A stretch of 64,000 nucleotides of DNA, from NCBI RefSeq assembly GCF_014174215.1, contig NZ_JABEQL010000014.1:48337-112336 (forward strand), in the 5' to 3' direction. The notes below the pieces were generated by a model that saw only the letters and a list, made by a program, of their open reading frames with translations, searched no databases and was not told where the DNA came from. Position 1 is the stretch's first letter; each line of letters begins with the position of its first letter. The position numbers and the translations under genes were made by a program. Positions 8,747 through 17,486 of this stretch are shown in pieces. The DNA is from Gluconacetobacter tumulicola. GTDB lineage: Bacteria; Pseudomonadota; Alphaproteobacteria; Acetobacterales; Acetobacteraceae.

Positions 8747-11066
8747 GCTCGGTCGGATGGGACTCGGCCAGCGGGCCGGCAACGAGGCCGCGAACGGCCT
8801 CTCGAGGCGCGGCTTCCTGATGGCGGCCGTGGGCGCGGGCGTCATGTTCGGCTTCCCCGCCGCCCGCGCCGCCCAGCAATTCGTGGCACCCGGCCTGCCC
8901 GGCGACGGCGCGTTCGAACCCACCATCTGGTGCGCCATCGCGCCCGACGGCACCATCACCGTCAACATCATCCGCGCCGAGATGGGCCAGCATGTCGGCA
9001 CCGCCCTGGCCCGCATCATCGCCGACGAGATGAACGCGGACTGGGACCGCGTGAAGATCAATTACGTGGACAGCGACCCGAAATGGGGCCTGATGGTCAC
9101 CGGCGGAAGCTGGTCGGTGTGGATGACGTGGGACGTCTTCCGCCAGGCCGGCGCCGCCGCCCGCCTCGCCCTGACCGATGCCGGTGCCGGGCTGCTCGGC
9201 GTCCCCGCCGCCCAGTGCACCACCCGCGACGGCATGGTGATCGCCGGCGCGAAAAGCATCAGCTACGGCGACATCGTGGCCCGCGCCCACCCCACACGCA
9301 GCTTCACGCCCGACGAGCTGGCCAAGCTGCCGCTGAAACCGGCCACCGAACGCCACCTGATCGGCAACAAGGCCCTGAAGGCGCTGGATATCCCGGCCAA
9401 GACCAACGGCACCGCGATCTACGGCATCGACGCCAAGGTCGACGGCATGGTCTATGCCCGCCCCAAGATGCCGCCCACCCGCTACGGCTCGCGCGTCCGC
9501 ACGGTCGATGACAGCGCCGCCCGCACCATCAAGGGCTATCAGCGCTATCTGGTGATCGAGGACCCGTCGGAAGTGGTGCAGGGCTGGGTGGTCGCCATCG
9601 CCGACACCTACAGCGCCGCGATCCGCGCCGCCGACCTGCTGAAGGTCGACTGGACGCCCGGCGAGACGATCAACGTCTCCGAAAAGGACATTATCGACCA
9701 CGGCCGCGCCCAGATCGACCGCAAGGATGGCGGCGTGATGGTGTTCGACGACAAGGGCGTGGATTCCACCTTCGCCGCCGCCGCCTCCACCTTCTCGCAG
9801 GATTATACCTGCGCCTCGGTGATGCACTACCAGCTCGAACCCACCAACGCGCTGGCGTTCGAGAAAGACGGCATCTTCGAAATCCATGCCGGCAATCAGT
9901 GGCAGTCGCTGATCCTGCCGACACTGGCCAAGGCGCTCGACCGGCCGGAAAAGAGCATCGTCCTGCGCAGCTACCTGCTGGGGGGCGGCTTCGGCCGCCG
10001 GCTGAACGGCGACTACATGATCCCGGCGGCCCTGGCGTCGAAGGCGCTGGGCAAGCCCGTCAAGCTGATCCTGACGCGCTCGGACGACATGCAGTTCGAT
10101 TCCTTCCGCTCGCCCTCGATCCAGCGCATCCGCGTCGCCTTCGACGGCCAGAAGGCGATCACCGCCATGGAATACCACGCCTCGGCCGGCTGGCCGACGC
10201 AGGTCATGGCGGCGGCCTTCATGTCCAAGGGCGTGGACGGCAAACCGTACGACCCGTTCGCCATCGCCGGCGGCGATCATTGGTACGAGGTCGGGCCGCT
10301 GCGCGTCCGCGCCCTCTCCAACGATCTCGCCAACCGCACCTTCCGCCCCGGCTGGCTGCGCTCGGTCAGCCCCGGCTGGGTGAACTGGGGCCTGGAATCC
10401 TCATGGGATGAAATCGCCCACCTCCAGGGCAAGGACCCCGTCCAGTTCCGGCTGGAGCACCTCACCGGCGCCGGCCGCAACAAGGGCGAAGCGCCGGATT
10501 CCACCGGCGGCGCGCTGCGCCAGGCCGCCGTCGTCCGCCGCGTGGCGGAAAAGGCCGGCTGGGGCCGCACCATGCCCAAGGACACCGCGCTGGGCATCGC
10601 CACCACCTTCGGCCAGGAACGCGGCATGCCGACCTGGATCGCCTGCGCCGCCCAGGTCCATGTCGACCGCGCCACCGGCATCGTGCGCTGCCAGAAACTG
10701 ACCATCGTGGTCGATGCCGGCACCATCGTCGATCCCGACGGCGCCCGCGCCCAGACCGAGGGCGCGGCCCTGTGGGGCCTGAGCATGGCGTTGTTCGAGG
10801 GTTCAGAGATCGTCGGCGGCCTGCCCCGCGACCGCAACCTCAACACCTACACCCCGCTGCGCATCGCCGACGTGCCGGAGATGGAGATCGAATTCCTCCC
10901 CAGCACCGAAAAGCCGACCGGCCTGGGCGAACCCGGCACCACGGTCGTCGCCCCCGCCATCGGCAATGCGATCTTCAACGCCGTGGGCGTGCGCATGCGC
11001 CACCTGCCGATCCGCCCGGCAGACGTGCTGCGCGCATTGAAGGAAAAAGGCACCACCACCACCTGA
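8739..11066 (+). CDS. aldH: Molybdopterin large subunit of membrane aldehyde dehydrogenase
   Basis: Catalytic subunit, in acetic acid bacteria the enzyme oxidising acetaldehyde to acetate. The 775-residue protein begins with a Tat-like signal (SRRGFLMAAVGAGVMFGF) typical of exported molybdoenzymes. It continues with stretches nearly identical to the Acetobacter/Komagataeibacter enzyme as I recall it: LPGDGAFEPTIWC, RAEMGQHVGTALARIIADEM, WGLMVTGGSWSVWMTWDVF and a glycine-rich cofactor loop LLGGGFGRRLNGDY. The C-terminal GLGEPGTTVVAPAIGNAIFN contains the Glu-containing active-site motif of the family. It overlaps aldG by 8 bases and is followed by a 15-bp hairpin. Other aldehydes or N-heterocycles are possible substrates of paralogues. 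Confidence 0.9.
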   Translation: MGKLGRMGLGQRAGNEAANGLSRRGFLMAAVGAGVMFGFPAARAAQQFVAPGLPGDGAFEPTIWCAIAPDGTITVNIIRAEMGQHVGTALARIIADEMNADWDRVKINYVDSDPKWGLMVTGGSWSVWMTWDVFRQAGAAARLALTDAGAGLLGVPAAQCTTRDGMVIAGAKSISYGDIVARAHPTRSFTPDELAKLPLKPATERHLIGNKALKALDIPAKTNGTAIYGIDAKVDGMVYARPKMPPTRYGSRVRTVDDSAARTIKGYQRYLVIEDPSEVVQGWVVAIADTYSAAIRAADLLKVDWTPGETINVSEKDIIDHGRAQIDRKDGGVMVFDDKGVDSTFAAAASTFSQDYTCASVMHYQLEPTNALAFEKDGIFEIHAGNQWQSLILPTLAKALDRPEKSIVLRSYLLGGGFGRRLNGDYMIPAALASKALGKPVKLILTRSDDMQFDSFRSPSIQRIRVAFDGQKAITAMEYHASAGWPTQVMAAAFMSKGVDGKPYDPFAIAGGDHWYEVGPLRVRALSNDLANRTFRPGWLRSVSPGWVNWGLESSWDEIAHLQGKDPVQFRLEHLTGAGRNKGEAPDSTGGALRQAAVVRRVAEKAGWGRTMPKDTALGIATTFGQERGMPTWIACAAQVHVDRATGIVRCQKLTIVVDAGTIVDPDGARAQTEGAALWGLSMALFEGSEIVGGLPRDRNLNTYTPLRIADVPEMEIEFLPSTEKPTGLGEPGTTVVAPAIGNAIFNAVGVRMRHLPIRPADVLRALKEKGTTTT

Positions 11067-11070
11067 CGCC

Positions 11071-11104
11071 GTCCCGGTTCGAACAGGATTGTTCGAACCG
11101 GGAC
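11071..11104 (+). terminator. Perfect 15-bp hairpin ending the aldehyde dehydrogenase operon
   Basis: An inverted repeat without mismatch (11071-11085 with 11090-11104, loop GGAT) begins five bases after the aldH stop. There is no T-run. Because the downstream gene is convergent, it could work in both directions. Confidence 0.6.
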
Positions 11105-11115
11105 CCTCGGGCTCG

Positions 11116-11153
11116 GGAAACGCGCGTCGGGGGGATTGCCCGCGCGCGTTTCC
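11116..11153. repeat. Second hairpin, possibly a short member of the intergenic repeat family
   Basis: GGAAACGCGCG (11116-11126) is inverted at 11143-11153, two bases before the stop of the convergent GNAT gene. The ends resemble those of the 20378-20470 repeat. It is the likely terminator of the minus-strand gene. Family membership is tentative. Confidence 0.4.
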
Positions 11154-11155
11154 GC

Positions 11156-12181
11156 TCAGGCCCTCAACTCGGCCCCGGCCTTCGCCCGCTTCAGCATCAT
11201 TCCATTAGCCAGCTTGAACAATTTATACGGAACGATCTGCCGCGACACTTCCGTCCGGACCAGCGGCGACAGGCCGAAACCGGCCAGAAACTTCGCGCTG
11301 CTGACCGATCCATAGCCGTCGAAATCGAATGTCAGGCCCATCCGGTCGGCCAGTTCGATGGATTTCCAGAGCAGCATCGCATTCACCCCACCGACCCCGC
11401 AGGACAGATCGCGCGCCGACTGCCAGAAATACGCATTGACCGCCCCCCAGACGATAATAACGGCCGCGACGCTTTTCCCATCCCGGTTCCGCGCCGTCAC
11501 GATGACAGCCTGATTCCTCGCCGTGGCGGCATTGAAGATGCGCTCCATCGTCTGGAAGTCATTCCTGTTTTCCTTCTCCGACTTGTTCAGCAGCGACAGC
11601 CGCACAAAATCGGAAAAATCATACCCGTACTCGACCGAGACATGAAGCTGCGCCGACCGTATGACATTTCTTGTCTTCTGGTCGCAGTTTTTCCATATCT
11701 CCTGAATATCGGAAGGATATGGAACACGAAATGTAAACTGCTCCTCGCAGATGAAATCCTGCAACGAAAAGCCGAAGGCGGATTCATCACCGGGCGGAAG
11801 CCTGATCCGGATACTGTCATGCCGGGGAAGGCGCCCGACAAGTTCCTCGATCAGGTTCCGGACATTCTGCGCATGCTTGAAGGGCTTCGATGGCGGAAGA
11901 TAAAAGGTCGGCCCCAGGGTCCGCGTATAGATCGGCATGCCGATACACGTAAAACCCATCCTCTTGGACAGGAAAATCGGCATGCTCAGCCGCAGGACCC
12001 CGGCATGCCGGATCTCCAGGATTTCAAAATTTCCATTGGTGGCGGCATCCATCCACCATTCTTCGTTGAACGGATCGGGATGATTCGCATTCCTGGGCCC
12101 AAGACATACCGAAAACAGGATATCAGGATCAGTATTTTCTTTATTTCCGCTAAATAGATTACGCGGCAGATCAATTGACAT
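11156..12181 (-). CDS. GNAT-fold (FemAB/BioF2-like) acyltransferase-type protein
   Basis: The 341-residue protein resembles the acetyltransferase group with a BioF2/FemAB-like domain, often annotated as GNAT family or lipid II:glycine transferase-like. In the C-terminal half, VIVTARNRDGKSVAAVIIVW followed by WQSARDLSCGVGGVNAMLLW and the FDFDGYGSVSSAKFLAGFG segment is the typical core that binds the acyl donor. The N-terminal part (EEWWMDAATNGNFEILEI, LGPTFYLPPS) matches the usual entry strand region. No signal peptide or membrane segment is seen. Codons and the upstream region are AT-richer than the neighbours, suggesting transfer. It is convergent with the aldehyde dehydrogenase operon. Substrate unknown; such proteins often serve cell envelope or polysaccharide modification. 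Confidence 0.6.
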   Translation of the reverse strand: MSIDLPRNLFSGNKENTDPDILFSVCLGPRNANHPDPFNEEWWMDAATNGNFEILEIRHAGVLRLSMPIFLSKRMGFTCIGMPIYTRTLGPTFYLPPSKPFKHAQNVRNLIEELVGRLPRHDSIRIRLPPGDESAFGFSLQDFICEEQFTFRVPYPSDIQEIWKNCDQKTRNVIRSAQLHVSVEYGYDFSDFVRLSLLNKSEKENRNDFQTMERIFNAATARNQAVIVTARNRDGKSVAAVIIVWGAVNAYFWQSARDLSCGVGGVNAMLLWKSIELADRMGLTFDFDGYGSVSSAKFLAGFGLSPLVRTEVSRQIVPYKLFKLANGMMLKRAKAGAELRA

Positions 12182-12523
12182 TTTTTGCCACTCATAAGTT
12201 ACTGTTTTGATTATTATTGATTATCATGGACAAAAAGATACAATCAATTGATGGTTATATTTCCGTTATATTTTCATCCACCACACGGTCCTGTTACAAA
12301 TACCCATCAGCCCCTCCCAGCCCCGACGAACCCAAAGCTTGTTTGAAAAATGCGCGCCGGATCATCACCAGCGCGCATGTCCAGACGGGCCCTCACAAAG
12401 GAACGACGCCATCCCCCCGTTGGTTGCCGCTCCCGCATCCCCACGGAGGTGATTTGTGGGCGGTCAGATTCCATCATCACGCGATGATGATCGCCACCCA
12501 GCAGAGGCTGTTTCAAAAACCTC
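12182..12523. other. AT-rich intergenic region with two pieces of the intergenic repeat
   Basis: No convincing gene. 12182-12290 is AT-rich and probably holds the promoter of the minus-strand GNAT gene. 12351-12377 is a palindromic core (TGCGCGC...GCGCGCA) of the intergenic repeat family. 12502-12518 repeats the outer end of the 1524-1688 copy without its partner. That solo end lies five bases from the stop of the next gene, as if part of an element was lost. Confidence 0.5.
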
Positions 12524-13012
12524 CTATCGCGACTTCATCACGCGCCCGAAAACCAGCATCCCCACCACACGCCGCCCATCCTCCGACAGAACGGTCATGA
12601 CCAGCCGCGCCCGGTCCGCGGACAGCGCCCAGCGCGTCACGACGACCCGCGCCGTATCGCCGGTCCTGACCCCGTGCGTCACCACCAGCACCGGCCCCTC
12701 CCGCCGAGCCGCGACGGTGCGCAGCGTGCTGGTCCCCAGCACGGTCCGCTCCGGAAGCGTCACAACGCGGCCATCGGTCGGCAGTTCGAGCGTCAGATGC
12801 TGCACCCGCCCCCGCGCCGTCGCGACGATGACATCCGTGATACGCTCCCCCCGGTCGATGATCGTATCCGTCCGCGCCTCCGGCTCCTGAAGATCGCGAT
12901 AATCGCTTTCCCCCTCATCCAGGCGCCATGTTCCCGAAAACCCGGCCGGCTCCCGCCCAAGGGCCGGCAGGCCGAGGCAAGCGACGAACAGGACAATCAG
13001 AACGCTCTTCAT
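12524..13012 (-). CDS. Small secreted protein of the mannosidase/phospholipase operon
   Basis: A 162-residue protein with a clear Sec signal peptide (MKSVLIVLFVACLGLPALG). The mature part opens with FSGTWRLDEGESDYRD, a G-T-W-x-L pattern common in small secreted beta-sheet proteins of unknown function, and is rich in beta-type Val/Thr/Arg segments. I start at 13012 because this ATG overlaps the GH92 stop as TGATG, matching the coupling seen in the rest of the operon; the frame is open much further upstream inside the GH92 gene but that is a shadow. It is the last gene of the operon. Function unknown; I infer a periplasmic accessory role in the same pathway. Confidence 0.7.
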   Translation of the reverse strand: MKSVLIVLFVACLGLPALGREPAGFSGTWRLDEGESDYRDLQEPEARTDTIIDRGERITDVIVATARGRVQHLTLELPTDGRVVTLPERTVLGTSTLRTVAARREGPVLVVTHGVRTGDTARVVVTRWALSADRARLVMTVLSEDGRRVVGMLVFGRVMKSR

Positions 13013-15210
13013 CACCGGGCACCCGGCGCCACCCAGGACGCCCCCCACCGGCTCGGCTTCGCCCCCATGACGAAATGCAGGGTGCGGCCATCCACCATGT
13101 CCCGATACGTCACCATGGGCGATGCCAGCGGCACGCCATCCAGGGTCGCCGACTGGATATAAGGAGCCTCCGCCGCTCCACGGTCCGCCACGACGCTGAA
13201 CACCCGCCCATCCCCCATCCGCAAACGCGCGCGAGAGACCAGGGGCGAACCGATCATGTAGAGGCCGGACGCCGGATTCACCGGATAGAATCCCAGGGCC
13301 GAAAACACATACCAGGCCGACATCTGCCCGCAATCATCGTCGCCATCCAGCCCGGACACGCGGTCGGCATATTCCGTCCGCATGATCGCGCGCACCCGCT
13401 CCTGCGTCTTCCACGGCTGCCCGACGAAATCGTAAAGATAGGGCACATGATGCGACGGTTCGTTGCTGTGCCAATTGTAATCGCCGTCGAAATAGCGATC
13501 CAGCCGCGCGGCCAGGGCATCCCGCCCGCCCATCAGCCCGATCAGCCCGCCGACATCATGCAGCACGTCGAACGTGTAGACCCATTTCCCGCCCTCGGTC
13601 CATCCAACATCCGGCCCCGCCCACGACCCGTCGAGATTGCGCGCCTGCATGAACCGCGTGGCCGGATTGAAGATGGTCCGGTAATCGCGCGACCGGCGCA
13701 GGAACTGTTCATAATCCGCCTGCCTGCCGACCGCCCTGGCCACCTGCGCCACACACCAATCATCATAGGCATCATCCAGCGTGCCGGACGCCGCCTCCGC
13801 CGTGCGGTCGGCCGGCACATAGCCCAGCCGCAGCGCATAGCTCAGCCCGCCCCGCGCCTCATACGGCGTGCCCGGCTTGCGGTCGCGCCAGTCGTTCGTC
13901 ACATCGCCATCGGGCGGCACCGTCGCATCCTTGCGCACCGCCTCCCAGGCCAGCGCCCGGTCGAAGCCCGCAAACCCCTTGCCGATCGCTTCCGCCACCA
14001 GCGAATCCGCATGGGTGCCGATCATGATGTTGGTATAGGACGGGTTGGGCCATTTCGGCATCCATCCCCCCTGCCGGTAATCCTGCAACAGGGCCTGGAT
14101 CATCCCGCCGATGCGCTCGGGCGCCACCAGCGTCAGCAGGCTGAATTCGGCCCGGAACACATCCCAGGTCGCAAAATCGGTATAGCTGTCGCCCTCATGC
14201 ACACGGTCGTCGAATGCGCTGTAATAACGCCCATATTCCGACAGCGACCGGGGATAGAGCAGCGCATGGTACAGCGCCGTATAGAAGATATGCCGCGGCT
14301 CCCCGCTCAACCCCTCGACCGCGATCCTGTCCAGCTTCTCCTGCCAGACATCATGCAGCGCCCTGCGGACGGTCTCGAAATCCCACCCCGGAATCTCCCG
14401 CCGCAGATTGTCCCGCGCCTGCTCCACGCTGATGAAGGAGGTACCCACCCGCACCTCAACTTCATCCGCCCCCGCATCGAAGGTCGCAAACGCCCCCGTC
14501 GGCCGATCCGGCGCTGGCGTGGCCGGATAGGTGCTCATCGTCGCCGGGCGGCTGAACTGAACGACGAAATAGCCCCGAAAGCGCGGCAGCGTCAGCGGGC
14601 CAAGATCGGCATCCGAACGGCGGGGATCATATCCCGCAATCTCGCCCTTCGCCTCGTCCACCCGCACACCGCCCGCCACGCCCGCGCGGCTCGCCTCGAC
14701 CAGCACCCGCCGCGCCACCCCGGCGGGAAAGCGGAAGCGGAACAGCGCCGAATGCGCCGCCGCCGTCATCTCGGCCCGGATCGCCTGCCCGCCCGCCCCC
14801 ATGACGACGCGATAATAATCGGGCCGCGCCACCTCGTCCCGATGGCTGAACGGCAGTGCCCGCTCGGCAGGCAGGGTCCGGGCCTCGCCGCTCTCGGGCA
14901 TGATCACCACTTCACCATAATCCCCCATCCACAACGCCGCCTGATGGGTGCCGACAAAGCCGGAAATGGACCGGTCCTTGTGATAGTAGGACAGGCCGGG
15001 GTGGCCGCTCTGCCGCGTCTGCGCCACCCACCCCGTCATGCCGAAGGGCGGCGTCACCACCGGCATGGTGCGCCCATAGCCGATCGGGCCGCCGCCGGTC
15101 CCGATCAGCGGATGCACCAGATCGACCAGATCCTCCGCACAGGCCGCACGCCCCACGACCGATCCGTAAACGAGCAGAAGAACAGAGGCCAGAACGGCAT
15201 GACGTCTCAC
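13012..15210 (-). CDS. GH92 family exo-alpha-mannosidase, secreted
   Basis: Calcium-dependent exo-alpha-mannosidase family acting on alpha-1,2/1,3/1,6-mannosides. The N-terminal beta domain begins DLVHPLIGTGGGPIGYGRT and has GHPGLSYYHKDRSISGFVGT; the (alpha/alpha)6 domain holds the motifs SNEPSHHVPYLYDF (the Glu near residue 584, catalytic acid by analogy with BT3990) and GDDDCGQMSAWYVFSALGFY (about residues 621-640, Asp base region). A Gln at the Glu position would mark mannose-1-phosphate specificity; Glu is kept here. I choose GTG at 15210, because it overlaps the upstream stop as GTGA and is followed directly by a signal peptide (RRHAVLASVLLLVYGSVVG). That gives 732 residues, normal for GH92. 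A longer ATG start at 15255 is less likely. Confidence 0.88.
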   Translation of the reverse strand: MRRHAVLASVLLLVYGSVVGRAACAEDLVDLVHPLIGTGGGPIGYGRTMPVVTPPFGMTGWVAQTRQSGHPGLSYYHKDRSISGFVGTHQAALWMGDYGEVVIMPESGEARTLPAERALPFSHRDEVARPDYYRVVMGAGGQAIRAEMTAAAHSALFRFRFPAGVARRVLVEASRAGVAGGVRVDEAKGEIAGYDPRRSDADLGPLTLPRFRGYFVVQFSRPATMSTYPATPAPDRPTGAFATFDAGADEVEVRVGTSFISVEQARDNLRREIPGWDFETVRRALHDVWQEKLDRIAVEGLSGEPRHIFYTALYHALLYPRSLSEYGRYYSAFDDRVHEGDSYTDFATWDVFRAEFSLLTLVAPERIGGMIQALLQDYRQGGWMPKWPNPSYTNIMIGTHADSLVAEAIGKGFAGFDRALAWEAVRKDATVPPDGDVTNDWRDRKPGTPYEARGGLSYALRLGYVPADRTAEAASGTLDDAYDDWCVAQVARAVGRQADYEQFLRRSRDYRTIFNPATRFMQARNLDGSWAGPDVGWTEGGKWVYTFDVLHDVGGLIGLMGGRDALAARLDRYFDGDYNWHSNEPSHHVPYLYDFVGQPWKTQERVRAIMRTEYADRVSGLDGDDDCGQMSAWYVFSALGFYPVNPASGLYMIGSPLVSRARLRMGDGRVFSVVADRGAAEAPYIQSATLDGVPLASPMVTYRDMVDGRTLHFVMGAKPSRWGASWVAPGAR

Positions 15211-17486
15211 GGTGACGACACCCCCAGCAGACGGGTAAAGGTCGCAAGTGGGCACACAGCCCCGCCCCCACAGCCCGGCACGGCCAGATAGGCCATATCC
15301 GGCGGATCGCGCTCATCCCCCGCCCCCTGCCGGCCGGGCGTCCGCGACTGGAACAGCACCCGCACAACCGGATGCCCGCCCCGCGCATCCGTCAGCAGGG
15401 CAAAGCCCAGCGCACTACCCACCGGCACATCATCCGCCGCATAGCCCGGCGCATGCACATGCAGCCCAAGCTGCGCCAGCAGCGGCACGATCGTGCTGTC
15501 ATGCCCCAGCCACACCGCCACAGCCGGGCCATCGGCACGGGTCAGGCCCGCCGCGATCGCCGGGCGCAGCTTCTGGCTGAGCACCGGCGCCAGCGCCGGC
15601 AACCCCGTGATCACATGCAGCATCGCCGCATGCAGTCCGGACAGGCCGGCAAAATCCTCATCGCGCACGGCCCCCCACGCCACCGTCGCAGCGGGCCGGC
15701 CGGACAAGGAGCCCAGCATGATCGCCTCCGCCGCCGACGACGCCGGCAGCAACGATCCCGAAAGGGTCAGATGCCGGCCGGACGCATCGACATCCAGCAC
15801 CGCCGGCGCCCCGTCATCGACGCAAAGCGCCCCCCGCCCCGGACAGCCCATCAGCCGCCGCAGTACCGCAAGCCCCTCGTGCGGCGGCCCCGCCAGCAAC
15901 CCGGCAGCGGCGGCTTCTTCCCGCAGGCGCGGCAGCAGCGCCCGCAAATCCACCTGGCCCGCATCCGCTTCAACCGGCGCAAACATCGGGTCCGGCACCC
16001 CGATCGGCTCATGACGCACCGCAACCGGGCAACCCGGCGCCAGGCCCATGGCAAACGCCTCGGCGCTCGCCACCGTCCGCCGGCTGGAATTCGCCCGCAG
16101 CCGCAGCGCATCGGGCGCCGGGCACCCGTCGGCCGCAAACCCCGGCACGTCATTGCCCGCCAGCAAGGTCCGCTCCCACGCCCCCAGCAGGCGCATCTGC
16201 GCCGCCCCCTCCGGCGTCAGGTCACCTGGCGTTCCCGTCCACACCGGCCATGCATGATCGACCAGCGCGCGCGACGGCACCTGATCGGCCAGCGGCGAGC
16301 GCAGGCCGTGCCGCACCACCAGCACCAGCCGGCGCAGGCGCAGCGCGTCGGCCGCACGCGGCTCGATCGCCGCATCCCGGCAGGATGCCGGCGCGGTCAC
16401 CGGGTTGCAGCGCGCCGCCAGCCCGGTCCCGAACCCCACGCGATAGCCCGTCCAGCGCGCCGGCTCGAAATCCGGGTAATCGGTGCTGACAAGCTGGGCA
16501 CCGCTGGCCAGCGCCGCATCGCGCCGCGCCGGGTCGCCGCTGCGCCCTTCCCGCGTATCCGCATCGGCGCGCGTACGCACCAGCATGTGCCGGCGAACCA
16601 GTGCCGCAATCGCCTCCGGCGGCCCGTCATTCAGCTCGGTGAAGGCCGCATCCTCGGCATCGGGCGGCGCATTGGTAAAGGCAACCCGCCCGCGCAGCCC
16701 CGGATGATCCTTCAGATACAATTCGCGATTCGACCGCTGATCCAGCAGAAAGACCATTTTCCCCCGCGCGGCATCCACACCCGGCCAGCCACGCGCCGCA
16801 ACGGCGTCCCGCAGGCTCGTCGCCTCACCCCGCACCTGATCGGGCGTCAGCAATTCCCCCGGCGCGAAGACGGAACGGATTTCCCCGTCCAGCGCATCGA
16901 AGCTCCGCGCGGTAAAATGCTCCGGCTCGGTCAGCGGCGGTCGCGATCCCTGCTCGATCTCCAGCAGCACGAACAGCGGCAGATGCCCCGGATGCGCCCG
17001 CGACCACGCCCGTATCTGCCCCAGACAGGCCAGCAGCGGCTGGCAGGTCGCCCGCTGATCGATATCGGGGATATGCATCACCTTGAAGCCGGGGCGCCGC
17101 ATGACGGCCCCATCGCCCGTATCGGCGGGCGGCAACCCCGCCTCCGCCAGCCAGCGCGCCGATTTCGGATGCGCAAACCGCCCGCCGGCACTGTCCGCAT
17201 AAACGTCCAGTTCGATCTGCCGGATACCCCGGTCGAACTGCGCCGGCAGATCCGCATGCGCGTAATCCAGCCCCTGTGCCGCTTTCGGGTCCCGCCACGC
17301 CAGCAGCGCCGCGACCTGGGGCGCCAGCCCGGCATGGTAGCTGTTATGCGACCCGATCACCTGGATCTGGTCCAGCCGCACCCCCTCCGCCGCCCCGGAT
17401 GCCGGCGCCACCACCGGCATCAGCAGCAGCGCCAGCAAACACCCCCCCGCCACGCGCCCGGCGCGACGGGGGAACCGGACGGCCAT
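15207..17486 (-). CDS. Secreted fusion: PI-PLC-C1-like phospholipase + histidine acid phosphatase (phytase-like)
   Basis: A 759-residue, two-domain exported protein. After a signal peptide (residues 1-33) comes a calcium-dependent phosphatidylinositol-specific phospholipase C (PI-PLC-C1) type domain: IQVIGSHNSYHAGL with His47, DRGIRQIELDVY, and FKVMHIPDID with His138, to about residue 370. From about 385 a histidine acid phosphatase domain follows: the nucleophile motif VVRHGLRSP (Arg392-His393-Gly) and the proton-donor motif LGHDST (His662-Asp663), with AppA-phytase-like spacing (AFAMGLAPGCPVAV). I read this as one enzyme that releases an inositol phosphate headgroup and then dephosphorylates it. 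The ATG overlaps the TonB receptor stop (TGATG) and the stop overlaps the GH92 start (GTGA). Both catalytic sets look intact. Real substrate unknown. Confidence 0.85.
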   Translation of the reverse strand: MAVRFPRRAGRVAGGCLLALLLMPVVAPASGAAEGVRLDQIQVIGSHNSYHAGLAPQVAALLAWRDPKAAQGLDYAHADLPAQFDRGIRQIELDVYADSAGGRFAHPKSARWLAEAGLPPADTGDGAVMRRPGFKVMHIPDIDQRATCQPLLACLGQIRAWSRAHPGHLPLFVLLEIEQGSRPPLTEPEHFTARSFDALDGEIRSVFAPGELLTPDQVRGEATSLRDAVAARGWPGVDAARGKMVFLLDQRSNRELYLKDHPGLRGRVAFTNAPPDAEDAAFTELNDGPPEAIAALVRRHMLVRTRADADTREGRSGDPARRDAALASGAQLVSTDYPDFEPARWTGYRVGFGTGLAARCNPVTAPASCRDAAIEPRAADALRLRRLVLVVRHGLRSPLADQVPSRALVDHAWPVWTGTPGDLTPEGAAQMRLLGAWERTLLAGNDVPGFAADGCPAPDALRLRANSSRRTVASAEAFAMGLAPGCPVAVRHEPIGVPDPMFAPVEADAGQVDLRALLPRLREEAAAAGLLAGPPHEGLAVLRRLMGCPGRGALCVDDGAPAVLDVDASGRHLTLSGSLLPASSAAEAIMLGSLSGRPAATVAWGAVRDEDFAGLSGLHAAMLHVITGLPALAPVLSQKLRPAIAAGLTRADGPAVAVWLGHDSTIVPLLAQLGLHVHAPGYAADDVPVGSALGFALLTDARGGHPVVRVLFQSRTPGRQGAGDERDPPDMAYLAVPGCGGGAVCPLATFTRLLGVSSP

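Noticed and set aside
11071..11104. The GTTCGAAC-containing hairpin as a tRNA T-arm
   Set aside because: The sequence is one continuous 15-bp stem with a four-base loop; no acceptor, D or anticodon arms are present.
12217..12600. A plus-strand frame upstream of the GNAT gene
   Set aside because: It runs through a palindromic repeat core and into the antisense of the next gene; no recognisable protein.
13012..13333. N-terminal extension of the small secreted protein frame
   Set aside because: It overlaps the GH92 gene end in another frame; the ATG at 13012 is followed by a proper signal peptide and overlaps the GH92 stop as in the rest of the operon.
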